A model generated the notes under the pieces. That model did not search any database and was not told the origin of the DNA. It saw nothing but the letters and a program-made list of their open reading frames with translations. 64,000 nucleotides of DNA from NCBI GenBank assembly GCA_026400565.1, contig JAPLOV010000189.1, positions 1 to 64,000 on the forward strand. The letters are read 5' to 3'. The position numbers and the translations under genes are program-made. This document shows, one piece after another, positions 49,326-59,458 of this stretch; position 1 is the stretch's first letter, and every line of letters begins with the position of its first letter. Source of the DNA: Hyphomicrobiales bacterium. Lineage in GTDB: Bacteria; Pseudomonadota; Alphaproteobacteria; Rhizobiales; Beijerinckiaceae.

Positions 49326-50438
49326 TCAGACGGCGCTGGCTCCCTCCACGAGGCTCGCCATCTTGGCCCAGACGATGTCGGGATCGACCACGCCGAAACC
49401 GGCAAAGGTCGAGAAGCCGCAGTCCGTGCCGGCGATGACGCGGTCGGTGCCAACGATTGATGTGTAGCGCTCCAGACGCTGGCGGATCAGTTCGGGATGC
49501 TCGACGAAGTTGGTGGTCGAATCGAGACATCCGGGGATCAGCACATAGTCGTCCGGGGCCTTGATCTCGTTCCAGACCGTCCACTCGTGGGCGTGCCGCG
49601 GATTGGCCCCCTCGAACAGAAGGCCACGCGGCTTTGCTTTCAGAACCACGGGCAGAACCTTGCCCAGGGCGATGTCGCGCGTGTGCGGGCCCTCGTAGTT
49701 GCCCCAGCAGACGTGCAGTCGGACCCGGTCGCCGGGCACATTGCGCAGGCCGTGGTTGAGCGCCTCGACATGCACCTCGGCGCGCCGCAGGAACTCGTCT
49801 TCGCTGAGGTCACGGTAGAGCATGTGCCGGCCCAGAGCCAGATCAGGCGCATCGATCTGCAGGATCAGGCCCGAAGCGACGATGGCCTCATATTCGGCGC
49901 TCATGGCATCGGCGATGTCGAACAGGTAGCTGTCGAGATCGGCGTGATAGTCGGACGGCTGGAACAGGGCGATCACACCCGGGCTGGCCGAATTCATGAA
50001 GCCTTCGCCGTAGCCCGATGCCGCCATGCCGGCCTTCATGGCCGCAATGTCGGTGTGCAGCGGGGCGAGGTTCTTGACCTTGATCGGGCCGACGCAGCGG
50101 GGGCGGCGGTATTGCGGCGTGCCGCCGGCCTTGGCCAGCTTCTCAAGGAAGCCGGGATAATCCTGCAAGTCTCCGGGCGGGCGGCGCGGACTGTCACCTT
50201 CGAAGCCTGTGAGCCGATCCTTGATGTAGGTCGCATAGGAGATCTTCGAGGTCTCGCCATCGGACGGCAGGTCGATGCCGACCGACCTCTGCTTCGCCAC
50301 GATGGCGGCGGTGGCGTCGCGCATGATCGCATCATAGGCGGGTTCATCAAAGGGCATGCCCTTCTCCCGGCCGAACAGCAGGTCGGCCACGATCTGGTTC
50401 CGGGGCAGGGAGCCCACATGGGTGGTTTTGACGGGCAT
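49326..50438 (-). CDS. Cobalamin-independent methionine synthase II (MetE C-domain-like) family protein
   Basis: TTHVGSLPR…; candidate zinc ligands HVC (VRLHVCWGN) and DCG (AGTDCGFSTF). Confidence 0.88.
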   Translation of the reverse strand: MPVKTTHVGSLPRNQIVADLLFGREKGMPFDEPAYDAIMRDATAAIVAKQRSVGIDLPSDGETSKISYATYIKDRLTGFEGDSPRRPPGDLQDYPGFLEKLAKAGGTPQYRRPRCVGPIKVKNLAPLHTDIAAMKAGMAASGYGEGFMNSASPGVIALFQPSDYHADLDSYLFDIADAMSAEYEAIVASGLILQIDAPDLALGRHMLYRDLSEDEFLRRAEVHVEALNHGLRNVPGDRVRLHVCWGNYEGPHTRDIALGKVLPVVLKAKPRGLLFEGANPRHAHEWTVWNEIKAPDDYVLIPGCLDSTTNFVEHPELIRQRLERYTSIVGTDRVIAGTDCGFSTFAGFGVVDPDIVWAKMASLVEGASAV

Positions 50439-50439
50439 G

Positions 50440-50877
50440 TCAGGCTGCCTTTGCGTTGACGAAATGAGCCTTGCCGACGCTGTCGCCGCCGTGCACCACA
50501 GAGGCGATACAGTCATCGGACGACGTGGCCCGGAAGGCGCGCGCCAGACCCTTGGGTGTGGTGAAGGTGTCACCGGCCCCCATCACGACGCTGCCATCCG
50601 GAGCCGTGATCTGCAGCATGCCCTCCTTCACGAAGATGACCTCTTCCGCGTGACGAACATGGGCAGGCACGGCGGCATCGCTCGCCATCTTCAGGGCGCG
50701 CAGCTTGAAGCCGTGCGGCTCGGGGATATGCACGTGCTGGTTCGGATTCCTGGAGGCGCCGCGGCCGATCAGCGTGACGTTCTCCTTGTCTTCCGAGCCG
50801 GGCGAGCGCGTGTCGATGAACGCGTTCTTGCGAGGACGCAGGTCGGCATGGTGGATCAGGCGGCTTTCAAGTGGCAT
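50440..50877 (-). CDS. Cupin domain protein
   Basis: PAHVRHAEEVIFVKEGMLQITAPDGSVVMGAGDTFTTPKGLARAFRA. Confidence 0.85.
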   Translation of the reverse strand: MPLESRLIHHADLRPRKNAFIDTRSPGSEDKENVTLIGRGASRNPNQHVHIPEPHGFKLRALKMASDAAVPAHVRHAEEVIFVKEGMLQITAPDGSVVMGAGDTFTTPKGLARAFRATSSDDCIASVVHGGDSVGKAHFVNAKAA

Positions 50878-50923
50878 GGCAAAACCTCCCGATTGTTCTT
50901 GCTATCATCTCTTTCCTGTAGAC

Positions 50924-50937
50924 TGCATGCGTATGCA
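50924..50937. promoter_or_regulatory. Candidate LacI-family operator, copy 1 (upstream of cupin/MetE-like unit)
   Basis: TGCATGCGTATGCA; matches copy 2 at 59460-59473. Confidence 0.75.
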
Positions 50938-50972
50938 AACTTGTCCACCGACGATCTTGCACGCGCGTCATG

Positions 50973-51962
50973 TCAGCCTGCCCCGAGCGCGATCTGACGC
51001 CAGATGGCTGTCTCGTCGACCAGCCAGAATTCGCGGATGACCTTGCCGGCGACGACTTCGGAATGGGTGATGCCGAGCACGAAAAGCTGCGCGCCGCTGG
51101 CGTCACCCCACGGGCCGCTGCCGGCGTGTGTGCCTGCCAGACGCCAGCGCGTGGCCACGCGCACCGGGCGGCCCGGTTCTTCCAGCGCAATCGAGTGATC
51201 GACCATGAGCGCAAGGTCGGGCATGGCCTGCCTGAAGCGCGCGATGAAGGCTGCAAGGTCAGCCCAGCCGGCACCGATTGCGCCATTGGGCAACATGAGG
51301 TTGACCGCGCGGTCATGGCTTCTGGCCAGATCTGCCTCCGACAGAGCCCCCCCAAAAGCCGTCATCATCGCGTCGCGCACCATCACCGCCGCTGGATGCG
51401 CATGGTGGATGGCGTGATCCTCGGCAATCCCGGCCTGCACCTGATCCCAAAGATCGTGCTGCCAGGGTGCTTTCCCGGCTGCCGCATCGGCCCTCGCCCA
51501 TTCGCGGCCCAGCGCCTCCGGGGTTGTGCCGATCGCGAGCGCCATCGCTCCTTGGTCCCGCACCAGCCATTCCTCGGTGATGACATCGCCGACCACCAGG
51601 CAATCGGCGATGGTGCGGATCCGCATCGTGCGGCCCGTCGCCTTGCCGAAGACGCCGTCGCCGCGATGGGTCATCGGCGAGATGATGCGGTGCGACGACA
51701 GCAGGCCGCGCTTCTGGCCGTCATTGGACCAGATCACGTCCTCGCCCAGCAATTCGCGGTCGGGGAACATGGCCAGCGTGGCCTTGGTGCCGGTGATGAC
51801 CGCCTCGACGCCCGTGACGAGGCCGGAGGGAGACAGAACCCAGCAATCGGGGCTGTAATAGCGGTGGATCAAGTCGATCTGCCGGCCTTCCCAGATCTGT
51901 TCGGTGATGCCGATGATGTAGTCATGCAGCGTGGCATACTCGGCGGAGAACCGGTTTTTCAT
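50973..51962 (-). CDS. SnoaL-like/NTF2-fold protein with two domains
   Basis: Two NTF2-like halves (IHRYYSPDCWVLSPSGLVTG…; …WADLAAFIARFRQAMPDLALMVDHSIA…ITHSEVVAGKVIREFWLVDE). Confidence 0.7.
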   Translation of the reverse strand: MKNRFSAEYATLHDYIIGITEQIWEGRQIDLIHRYYSPDCWVLSPSGLVTGVEAVITGTKATLAMFPDRELLGEDVIWSNDGQKRGLLSSHRIISPMTHRGDGVFGKATGRTMRIRTIADCLVVGDVITEEWLVRDQGAMALAIGTTPEALGREWARADAAAGKAPWQHDLWDQVQAGIAEDHAIHHAHPAAVMVRDAMMTAFGGALSEADLARSHDRAVNLMLPNGAIGAGWADLAAFIARFRQAMPDLALMVDHSIALEEPGRPVRVATRWRLAGTHAGSGPWGDASGAQLFVLGITHSEVVAGKVIREFWLVDETAIWRQIALGAG

Positions 51963-53053
51963 GGGGCGGGCGCTCCGGATGTCGTGCTCTGTGGCCGCCA
52001 GACAAGCTGGCCGTTGATGCTGATGCAGCCTGACGGGATCAGGGCCGAGCCGCGCACGATCAGCTCGCCCGGCACGATCACGTCGCGTGGCACAGGGGCC
52101 TCATCCTCGATCTGCTCGATCATGACCTCGACCGCGCGGTCGACCATGGCCGAGACAGGCTGGGAGAAGCTGGTAAGCGAGAAGCTGGCCCAGCGCGCAG
52201 GGCCGACATCGTCGAAGCCCACGAGCGAGATGTCCTGCGGCACCTTGAGGCCGAATTCGAAGCGGGCCACCTCCGAAATCGCCAGCGCCATGTGGTCGTT
52301 GCCACAGAAGATGGCATCGGGCCTGTCGGGGCAGGAGAGCAGGTCGCGGGCGGCCGCTGCCGCGCCCTCGAACGTATAGTGACCGACGGCCCGCATGGGT
52401 TCGGGAAGGCCATGGGCCGCCATGGCGGCGCGGAAACCCCGCTCGCGATCGTGGCTCGTGGACGAGACCTCGACGCCGGCCACGAAGCCGAACCGCCGAT
52501 GCCCGCCGGCGATGAGGAACTCACCGATCAGCCTGCCGCCACGTTCGTTCTCGCCGGTCACCGACGAAACCTGCGAGGCGCGCGCCGTGCGGTTGAACAG
52601 CAGCACCGGGATGCCGGCGGCGCGGCAATCGGCGGCGAGGGCCGAGGACAGCGTGGTCGAGGCGAGGATCAGGCCATCGACGCGATAGGCGAGGATTTCC
52701 TCCATGACCGGATCGGCATGGGCTGCCGCATCCGCCGTGAACAGCAGGATATGGTAGCCGCGTGCCTGGAAGCGGCGCGACATCAATTCCAGCACGTCCG
52801 GATAGAAATGGTTCTGCAGATAGGCCGCGACCAGCCCGATCACGCGGGAGCGGCGGGTGATCAGCGAACGTGCGATGGCGTTGGGCCGATAGCCCAGCGT
52901 GCGCGCCGCCTCGATGATCCTGAGCTTGGTTTCCGCTGCGATGCTGGCGCCGGGGGTGAAGGCGCGGCTGACGGCAGATTGCGACACGCCGGCGATGCGC
53001 GCCACGTCGGTGGCCGTGGCGGGACGATTGGCACTGGCGCGGGCGTGGCTCAT
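51959..53053 (-). CDS. LacI-family transcriptional regulator
   Basis: TATDVARIAGVSQSAVSRAFTPGASIAAETKLRIIEAARTLGYRPNAIARSLITRRSRVIGLV. Confidence 0.95.
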   Translation of the reverse strand: MSHARASANRPATATDVARIAGVSQSAVSRAFTPGASIAAETKLRIIEAARTLGYRPNAIARSLITRRSRVIGLVAAYLQNHFYPDVLELMSRRFQARGYHILLFTADAAAHADPVMEEILAYRVDGLILASTTLSSALAADCRAAGIPVLLFNRTARASQVSSVTGENERGGRLIGEFLIAGGHRRFGFVAGVEVSSTSHDRERGFRAAMAAHGLPEPMRAVGHYTFEGAAAAARDLLSCPDRPDAIFCGNDHMALAISEVARFEFGLKVPQDISLVGFDDVGPARWASFSLTSFSQPVSAMVDRAVEVMIEQIEDEAPVPRDVIVPGELIVRGSALIPSGCISINGQLVWRPQSTTSGAPAP

Positions 53054-53826
53054 TCAGCTGTCCATCCGCCATCGATCAGCATGGCGCTGCCGGTCATCAG
53101 GCTCGATGCCTCGGAGGCGAGGAATACCACCGCGCCGGTGATATCGCCGACCTGTCCAAGCCGGCCGAGCTTGATCTTGGCCAGAACTCGGGCCCGGAAG
53201 TCCTCGTCGGCGAGGAAGGGGGCGGTCATCGGGGTTTCGATGAAGGTCGGGCAGACGGTGTTCGAGCGGATGCCGTGCCTGGCCAGATCGAGTGCCATGG
53301 CCTTGCTGAGCCCTTCGATGGCGAATTTCGAGGCGCAGTAGATCGTGCGGTTCTCGCCGCCGACATGGCCCATCTGTGACGAGACATGGATGATCGAGCC
53401 GCCGCGACCGGCCGCGATCATGCCGCGGGCCACCTCCTGCGCGGCGAAGAACGCCGCCCTGAGATTGAGGCCCATCACCGTGTCGAAGTCGTCCTCGCTG
53501 ACCTCGGTGAACGGCTTGGGGCGGTTCATCCCGGCATTGTTGACGAAGATGTCGAAGGATGGCCGCCCGGCCAGTGCGCGCGCCACGTCAATGGTGCGGG
53601 TCACGTCGAGTGGCAGGGCCTCGGCCACCTGGCCACGGGCCCGGATGGCGGCGGCAGCTTCCTCGATCTCGCTGGCCGTGCGCGCGCTGAGGGTCACGTG
53701 TGCGCCGGCATCGGCCAGCGCCGCTGCCATGGCGAGGCCAAGTCCGCGGCCCGCGCCCGTGACAAGGGCCCGTTTTCCGTCAAGGCGGAACGAGGGCGAT
53801 GGGGGGAGGGCGAGGGGCGCGTTCAT
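53050..53826 (-). CDS. SDR family oxidoreductase
   Basis: GKRALVTGAGRGLGLAMAAALADAGAHV…YCASKFAIEGLSKAMALDLARHGIRSNTVCPTFIETPM. Confidence 0.93.
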   Translation of the reverse strand: MNAPLALPPSPSFRLDGKRALVTGAGRGLGLAMAAALADAGAHVTLSARTASEIEEAAAAIRARGQVAEALPLDVTRTIDVARALAGRPSFDIFVNNAGMNRPKPFTEVSEDDFDTVMGLNLRAAFFAAQEVARGMIAAGRGGSIIHVSSQMGHVGGENRTIYCASKFAIEGLSKAMALDLARHGIRSNTVCPTFIETPMTAPFLADEDFRARVLAKIKLGRLGQVGDITGAVVFLASEASSLMTGSAMLIDGGWTAE

Positions 53827-53860
53827 CGATCGGATCTCTGGCCTGCTGGCAGCATCGCGC

Positions 53861-55168
53861 TCACTCCGCCGCCGTCGCGTAGGGCACGTTCTTGCGGCCA
53901 TAGCGCCTGACGCGGATGTTGGCCTGTTCGGCATGGCCGGCAAAGCCTTCCAGCATGCACAGGCGCGAGCAGTATTCGCCGATCATTGTCGAGGCCTCAT
54001 CGGTCAGGACGCGCTGGTAGGTCACGGTCTTCATGAACTTGCCGACCCAGAGGCCGCCGGTGTAGCGGGCAGCGCCGCGCGTCGGCAAGGTGTGGTTGGT
54101 GCCGATGACCTTGTCGCCGTAGCTGACGTTGGTGCGCGGACCGAGAAACAGCGCGCCGTAATTCGTCATCCGGGCCAGGAACAGGTCGGGATCGCGCGTC
54201 ATGACCTGCACGTGCTCGGAGGCGATGCGGTCGGCTTCGACCACCATCTCGTCGATGCTGTCGCAGACGATGACCTCGCCATAATCGCGCCAGGCCTGGG
54301 CGGCGATGGCTGCCGTCGGCAGGATGGTCAGCAGCCGCTCGATCTCGGCCATGGTGTCGCGGGCCAGCTTCTCGGAATTGGTCAGCAGGATCGCAGGCGA
54401 ATTGGGGCCATGCTCGGCCTGACCGAGCAGATCGGTGGCGCACAGTTCGCCATCGACGCTGTCATCGGCGATGACGAGGGTCTCGGTCGGCCCGGCGAAC
54501 AGGTCAATTCCGACCTTGCCATAAAGCTGGCGCTTGGCCTCCGCCACATAGGCGTTGCCGGGGCCGACCAGCATATCGACGCCGGTGATGCTGGCCGTGC
54601 CCAAAGCCATCGCGCCGACAGCCTGCACGCCGCCAAGGCAGTAGATCACGTCCGCGCCGGCCAGATGCTGGGCTGCCACGATCGCGGGGGCGAGCTTGCC
54701 CTGATAGGGCGGGGCGCAGGTGATGATGCGCGGCACCCCGGCCACCTTGGCCGTGATCACCGACATGTGGGCCGACGCCAGCAGCGGATACTTGCCACCG
54801 GGCACGTAGCAGCCGACCGAATTGACCGGCAGGTTCTTGTGGCCAAGGACAATGCCGGGCAGCGTTTCGACCTCGATGTCGTGCATCGAGGCCTTCTGGT
54901 GTTCGGCGAAGTTGCGCACCTGGGCCTGGGCGAAGCGGATGTCCTCAAGGTTGCGGGCCGAGAGCTGGCTCATGCAGTCACGGATCTCGGCATCGGTGAG
55001 GCGATAGTCGGTGCGGTCCCAGCCGTCGAAGCGGATCGACATCTCGCGCACCGCCATATCGCCGCGCGCCTTGATGTCGGCCAGCAGGGTTTCCACGGTG
55101 GTGCGCACCTTCAGGTCGGCGTCGTCCTTGTCCGATTGCGCCATCGATGTCTTGAGCCAGCGGGCCAT
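53861..55168 (-). CDS. Histidinol dehydrogenase family protein (probably a catabolic paralog)
   Basis: [27 protein letters not shown]…[35 protein letters not shown]; no other his genes nearby. Confidence 0.92.
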   Translation of the reverse strand: MARWLKTSMAQSDKDDADLKVRTTVETLLADIKARGDMAVREMSIRFDGWDRTDYRLTDAEIRDCMSQLSARNLEDIRFAQAQVRNFAEHQKASMHDIEVETLPGIVLGHKNLPVNSVGCYVPGGKYPLLASAHMSVITAKVAGVPRIITCAPPYQGKLAPAIVAAQHLAGADVIYCLGGVQAVGAMALGTASITGVDMLVGPGNAYVAEAKRQLYGKVGIDLFAGPTETLVIADDSVDGELCATDLLGQAEHGPNSPAILLTNSEKLARDTMAEIERLLTILPTAAIAAQAWRDYGEVIVCDSIDEMVVEADRIASEHVQVMTRDPDLFLARMTNYGALFLGPRTNVSYGDKVIGTNHTLPTRGAARYTGGLWVGKFMKTVTYQRVLTDEASTMIGEYCSRLCMLEGFAGHAEQANIRVRRYGRKNVPYATAAE

Positions 55169-55180
55169 GGGATCAGTCCT

Positions 55181-56074
55181 TCAACGTTTGGCGGCCAGTG
55201 CCCGCATTTCGGCGAACAGGTCACGCCCGAATTGCCCGAATACATGCGGGATGTCGATATAGACCCAATTCTCGGCCAGCCAGTCACCCTCGCGTCGCCA
55301 CCAGTCCATGACGCGCATGGTGATGGCCCGGCCCGTGGCGGGATGGCCGAGCCAGGGCCCGGTCTGGGTCATTTCCAGGCTTGGCCAGCCGCGCGAGGCA
55401 ATGAAATCGCCATCGCCGATGCGGACCTTGTTCGGTGCGCCGCGCCTGTCGGGAAAGGCTGTGAGAAACGGGCGCTGGTGAAAATCCTGAAAGCCCCTGA
55501 GGCGGCGGTTGGAGCCGATGCCGGCCGGTCCATACCACAGCATGGTCGGCGACCAGAATCGCTCCTGCGCCATCGATTCCAGGGTCCTGCCATCGTACTC
55601 GCCAAGGCCTTTGCCCATGGCCATCATCAGCGCGAGGGTTTTTGCCCCTTCAACCGGATCGACCGTCTCCAGCCTGACGCCATCGTGCCGGCGCGGGCCG
55701 GGGGAGAACAGGGGGATGCCGGGTGAGGGCGGCAGCGGGTCGACACCAGCCTGCTGCATCAGCCCGATCAGATCCCACAGGGTCACGACTTCGAGGATCA
55801 GGCCTTTGTTGTCGACACGGTGGAACTCGCCATAGCGCAGGCTGGCGAGGTGGCCCGTGGCCGGAATGCCGAAAAGCGGTTTGTCGAACGTGCCGACAGA
55901 ATGGCCGCAGGCCGCCACCCAGACCTCCCCGTCCAGGCCGACACCGTCATTGACGGGATGCTGGCCATGCCAGACCAGATCGCGGGCGAAGACCGAGCCA
56001 GCAAGGCCCAGATCACGCGGCAAGGCATTCAGGCCATCATGGACGTGGCGTTTGACGGCAGCATTCAGTGTCAT
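55181..56074 (-). CDS. SnoaL-like/NTF2-fold protein
   Basis: WSPTMLWYGPAGIGSNRRLRGFQDFHQRPFLTAFPDRRG… SnoaL-like; resembles 50973..51962 in size and architecture. Confidence 0.7.
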   Translation of the reverse strand: MTLNAAVKRHVHDGLNALPRDLGLAGSVFARDLVWHGQHPVNDGVGLDGEVWVAACGHSVGTFDKPLFGIPATGHLASLRYGEFHRVDNKGLILEVVTLWDLIGLMQQAGVDPLPPSPGIPLFSPGPRRHDGVRLETVDPVEGAKTLALMMAMGKGLGEYDGRTLESMAQERFWSPTMLWYGPAGIGSNRRLRGFQDFHQRPFLTAFPDRRGAPNKVRIGDGDFIASRGWPSLEMTQTGPWLGHPATGRAITMRVMDWWRREGDWLAENWVYIDIPHVFGQFGRDLFAEMRALAAKR

Positions 56075-56080
56075 GTCAGT

Positions 56081-56944
56081 TCAACCCTTGACGGCGCCTT
56101 GCGTAAGGCCCGAGACCAGCTGTTTCTGGAAAAACAGCACCAGCACCACCAGAGGGGCGGTGATCGAGACAGCACCGGCAACGCCCTGCATCAGCTTGAA
56201 GGCGTCGTCGTCGGCATTCATGTAAGCCGACAGGGCCGATGTCATCGTCATCTTGTCGGCGTTCATCATCTGTGACGAGATCAGAAAGTCGTTGTAGGCG
56301 AGCAGGAACGAGAACAGCCCGGTGGTGATGATGCCTGGCCACATCACCGGCAGGATCACCTTGACGAAGGCCTGAATGCGGGAGCAGCCATCGACCAGTG
56401 CCGCCTCGTCGAGTTCCTTGGGGATGTTCATGAAGAAGGAGCGCAGCATCCAGATCGTGAAGGGCTGGTTGATGGCGACGAGAATGACGATCAGGGTCTC
56501 GTAGCGGTTCCACAGGCCAAGCTCGAAGAAGGCGAACTTGTAGGAGGGCAGCAAGGTGACGTGCGGCAGGGCGCGGAAGATGAGCGCCACCAGCAGCAGC
56601 CAGAATCCGAGTGCCCCGCCATAGCGCGCCAGCGCATAGGCGGCGAGACAGCCGATGGTCAGCGAGATCACCAGAACGCCGACCGTGATGATGGTCGAGT
56701 TGAGGAACTTCAGCCAGAAGCGATCACCAACCCAGAGCTGCCAGTAGTGCTCGGCAGTGAACGGCGCAATCAGCTTGGGCGGAACCGAGAAGGCATCCAC
56801 CGGCAGGCGGAACGAGATCAGCGTCATCCAGAAGAACGGAAACGCTGCGGCCAGCACCCACACGGTCAGCCCGATACAGGTCAGCACCATCAGCCAGAGC
56901 GGCATGCGGTCGGCGAGGTTCGGGGTGTCGGATGGCTGGCTCAT
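56081..56944 (-). CDS. Carbohydrate ABC transporter permease (MalG-like)
   Basis: NQPFTIWMLRSFFMNIPKELDEAALVDGCSRIQAFVKVILPVMWPGI EAA motif; start at 56944. Confidence 0.93.
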   Translation of the reverse strand: MSQPSDTPNLADRMPLWLMVLTCIGLTVWVLAAAFPFFWMTLISFRLPVDAFSVPPKLIAPFTAEHYWQLWVGDRFWLKFLNSTIITVGVLVISLTIGCLAAYALARYGGALGFWLLLVALIFRALPHVTLLPSYKFAFFELGLWNRYETLIVILVAINQPFTIWMLRSFFMNIPKELDEAALVDGCSRIQAFVKVILPVMWPGIITTGLFSFLLAYNDFLISSQMMNADKMTMTSALSAYMNADDDAFKLMQGVAGAVSITAPLVVLVLFFQKQLVSGLTQGAVKG

Positions 56945-57996
56945 GCGAAGGCCCTCCGCTGGTCCTTGTAGGTCTTGATGATCAGCGGGATGAGCAGGAC
57001 AAGGATGCCCAGCACCATCAACAGCGCCGCCGCCGAGGCCTTGTGGAAGTTCTGCTCGTCCGAGAGGATCTTGTAGGTCAGGTGCTGGAGGGAATCGGCG
57101 CCCTGTCCGCCCGAGAATACCAGGATCGGCTCGAACACCCGGTAAGCATCCATAAGGTGGATCAGCGTCACGAACACGAACAGCGGCATCAGGTGCGGGA
57201 TGATGACGTAGCGAATGGTCTGCCAGCGGTTGGCCCCATCGATGATGGCCGCCTCGCGGGTTTCGGACGGCACGGTCTGCAAGCCGGCATAGAGCACGAT
57301 GAAGACGAAGGGCGTGGCCTTCCAGATGCCGACAAGGATGATCAGCAGCCGCGTGGTGAAGGCGTTCTGCATGAAGTAAATCTTGCCGAAGCCCAGTTGC
57401 TCCAGCCAGACGGTGATGATCGCGTTGTCGAGGAATAGCCACTTGATCGAGAGCGACCCCACCACCGGGGTAACGATGAAGGGCAGGAGCGAAGCGAAGA
57501 TCAGCACGCCTTTCAGCTCGCGCACGACCGAATTGACGCCCAGCGCGATCAGGAAGCCCAGCGCCAGGATGATCGGCGTGGTCACGGCGGTGTAGAGCAG
57601 CGTGAATTCGAGCGCGCCCCAGAACTTGACGTTGGTGACATCGCGGAACAGCGCCCTGAAGCGCTGCCAGGCCGAGGCAGGCTGGCCACCGGCCGCCACG
57701 GTGCGGTCACGCTCCCACGCCTCGGCGAGGTTCGCCGTGCCAAGTACCGTCTCGAAATTGCGCGAGCCATACCATTCGCGCACGATCACCGGGTTGCCGG
57801 CTGCGTCGAGTTCCGCCACAGGCCGGCGCTCGACGCGCGTGCCAACGGGGGTCCGCACCGTGGTCTCGACGAAGTTTGTCTTGGTGTAGCTGTTCCACAG
57901 GCTCAGATAGACCACGCCGGCCAAGGGCAGGGCGATCAGCATCAGCATCGCCACCGCGGAGGGCAGGACAAAGCCGAGGAAGGTGCGAAACGGCAT
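56941..57996 (-). CDS. Carbohydrate ABC transporter permease (MalF-like)
   Basis: LQTVPSETREAAIIDGANRWQTIRYVIIPHL EAA motif; multiple TMs. Confidence 0.92.
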   Translation of the reverse strand: MPFRTFLGFVLPSAVAMLMLIALPLAGVVYLSLWNSYTKTNFVETTVRTPVGTRVERRPVAELDAAGNPVIVREWYGSRNFETVLGTANLAEAWERDRTVAAGGQPASAWQRFRALFRDVTNVKFWGALEFTLLYTAVTTPIILALGFLIALGVNSVVRELKGVLIFASLLPFIVTPVVGSLSIKWLFLDNAIITVWLEQLGFGKIYFMQNAFTTRLLIILVGIWKATPFVFIVLYAGLQTVPSETREAAIIDGANRWQTIRYVIIPHLMPLFVFVTLIHLMDAYRVFEPILVFSGGQGADSLQHLTYKILSDEQNFHKASAAALLMVLGILVLLIPLIIKTYKDQRRAFA

Positions 57997-58169
57997 GGCA
58001 TCGCTCGTCGGGATGGGGAGGGCAGGAAACCCTCCCCGGAAGCCGGCGTGACGGGATCAGGCCCATGCGCCGGCTGTTGCTCTGTTCGGACAGCGCGCCC
58101 TTCGGCAAAGTCCGGAAAGGCGGGCTCAGGCGTGGCCCTGTTGCAAGGCGGGCCCTCGATGGCGCGGGC

Positions 58170-59411
58170 TCACTTGATGAAGCCGCGCTCCTTGGCCGTC
58201 TGGATGTATTCCCTCTCCGCGTCGGCCAGAGCCTGGGCGGCAGGCTTGGTGCCGGCGAGGACATCGGATGCAGCCTTGCCGAGCGCGGCATGGGCGAGGC
58301 TGAAATAGGGCTCGTCAGGCCACATCGCCGCGTTGGCATTGATGGTTTCGGCCACGCCCTTCGAGTGACGATTGGGCTGGAAGCCCGAACGCAGCCAGTT
58401 TGTCAGCGTCATGCCGCTCTTCATCGTGTCTTCGGAGATGCCTTCCATCATCACGAGGAAAGCGGCTTCCCGATCGCCATCCATCTGCTTGGGCATCACG
58501 AACGCATCCCACCAGATGGCGTTGGACGGCTTGCCGCCGGCAGTGACGGCTGGGGCTGCCGCAAACTCGATCTGATTGACCACCTTGGAGACCTTGTCGT
58601 CATCCATGGCAGCGGCGCGGGAGGCCCACAGGATGCCCATCGCAGCCTGGCCCTGCTGGAAGGCCGTGGTCACGTCGGCGGTCGCGAGGGCCAGCGCGTT
58701 GGGCGACATGAAGCCCTTCAGCTTGTTCATCGTGTCGAGCGCGGCGACGGCCTTGGCATTGTTGAAGGCCGGCATGGCCGTCCCCGGCGCAAAGAACTCG
58801 CCGCCGTCACCCAGATAGATGTTGGTGAATTCGGTGGCGATGTCCCAGCCGGTCTTGTAGGCGGCGGTAAACGGCGTCTCGAAGCCGGCGGCCTTGAGTT
58901 TCGGCAGCGCGGCGAGCAGTTCGGGGTAGGTCTTTGGCGGCTGGACACCGGCCTTTTCGAGCGCATCCTTGCGGTAGAACAGGTGCTGGGCATTGGCCAT
59001 GAAGGCGATGCCGTAGACCTCGTTGCCGACCGTCACCAGCATGCGGTCCTCAAGTTTGTACTGGGCCTTATACTTGTTGACCAGGTCCGTCATCGGCTGG
59101 AGCTGACCCTTGGCGAGCAGGTTGACCAGCACGCCGTTGGAGACATGGGCGACCTCGAACGGCGAGGTGCCGGCGGCAAAGGCCTGCTCGGTCTCGACGC
59201 GCGCCTTGTCGGTGACCTTGACGTTGACGGTCAGGCCGCTGTTGGCGCAGGCCTGCATGGCCTTGGCGATATGGTCGATCACCGGGAAGGCATTGCCGAT
59301 GACATCGACCGTGCCGGTGCGGGTGATGGTGCACTTTGCCATGGCCGGTGATGCCAGCAACGCACCCAGTGCAATGGTTCCGAAAAGTCCGAATGTGCGG
59401 CGGTTGAACAT
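58170..59411 (-). CDS. Extracellular solute-binding protein, carbohydrate ABC transporter
   Basis: Leader MFNRRTFGLFGTIALGALLASPAMA; SBP_bac_1-like sequence. Confidence 0.9.
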   Translation of the reverse strand: MFNRRTFGLFGTIALGALLASPAMAKCTITRTGTVDVIGNAFPVIDHIAKAMQACANSGLTVNVKVTDKARVETEQAFAAGTSPFEVAHVSNGVLVNLLAKGQLQPMTDLVNKYKAQYKLEDRMLVTVGNEVYGIAFMANAQHLFYRKDALEKAGVQPPKTYPELLAALPKLKAAGFETPFTAAYKTGWDIATEFTNIYLGDGGEFFAPGTAMPAFNNAKAVAALDTMNKLKGFMSPNALALATADVTTAFQQGQAAMGILWASRAAAMDDDKVSKVVNQIEFAAAPAVTAGGKPSNAIWWDAFVMPKQMDGDREAAFLVMMEGISEDTMKSGMTLTNWLRSGFQPNRHSKGVAETINANAAMWPDEPYFSLAHAALGKAASDVLAGTKPAAQALADAEREYIQTAKERGFIK

Positions 59412-59458
59412 GAAACTCTCCCTTGTTCCCCTGTGATCAGAGCCTCATGCTAGTGAAT

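Noticed and set aside
53861-55168. Histidine biosynthesis hisD
   Set aside because: No other his genes; sits in a LacI-regulated transport operon, so treated as a catabolic paralog.
53345-55726. 793-aa plus-strand ORF
   Set aside because: Antisense to clear SDR and HisD genes on the minus strand; long antisense ORFs are expected in GC-rich DNA and the translation is low-complexity ([14 protein letters not shown]…).
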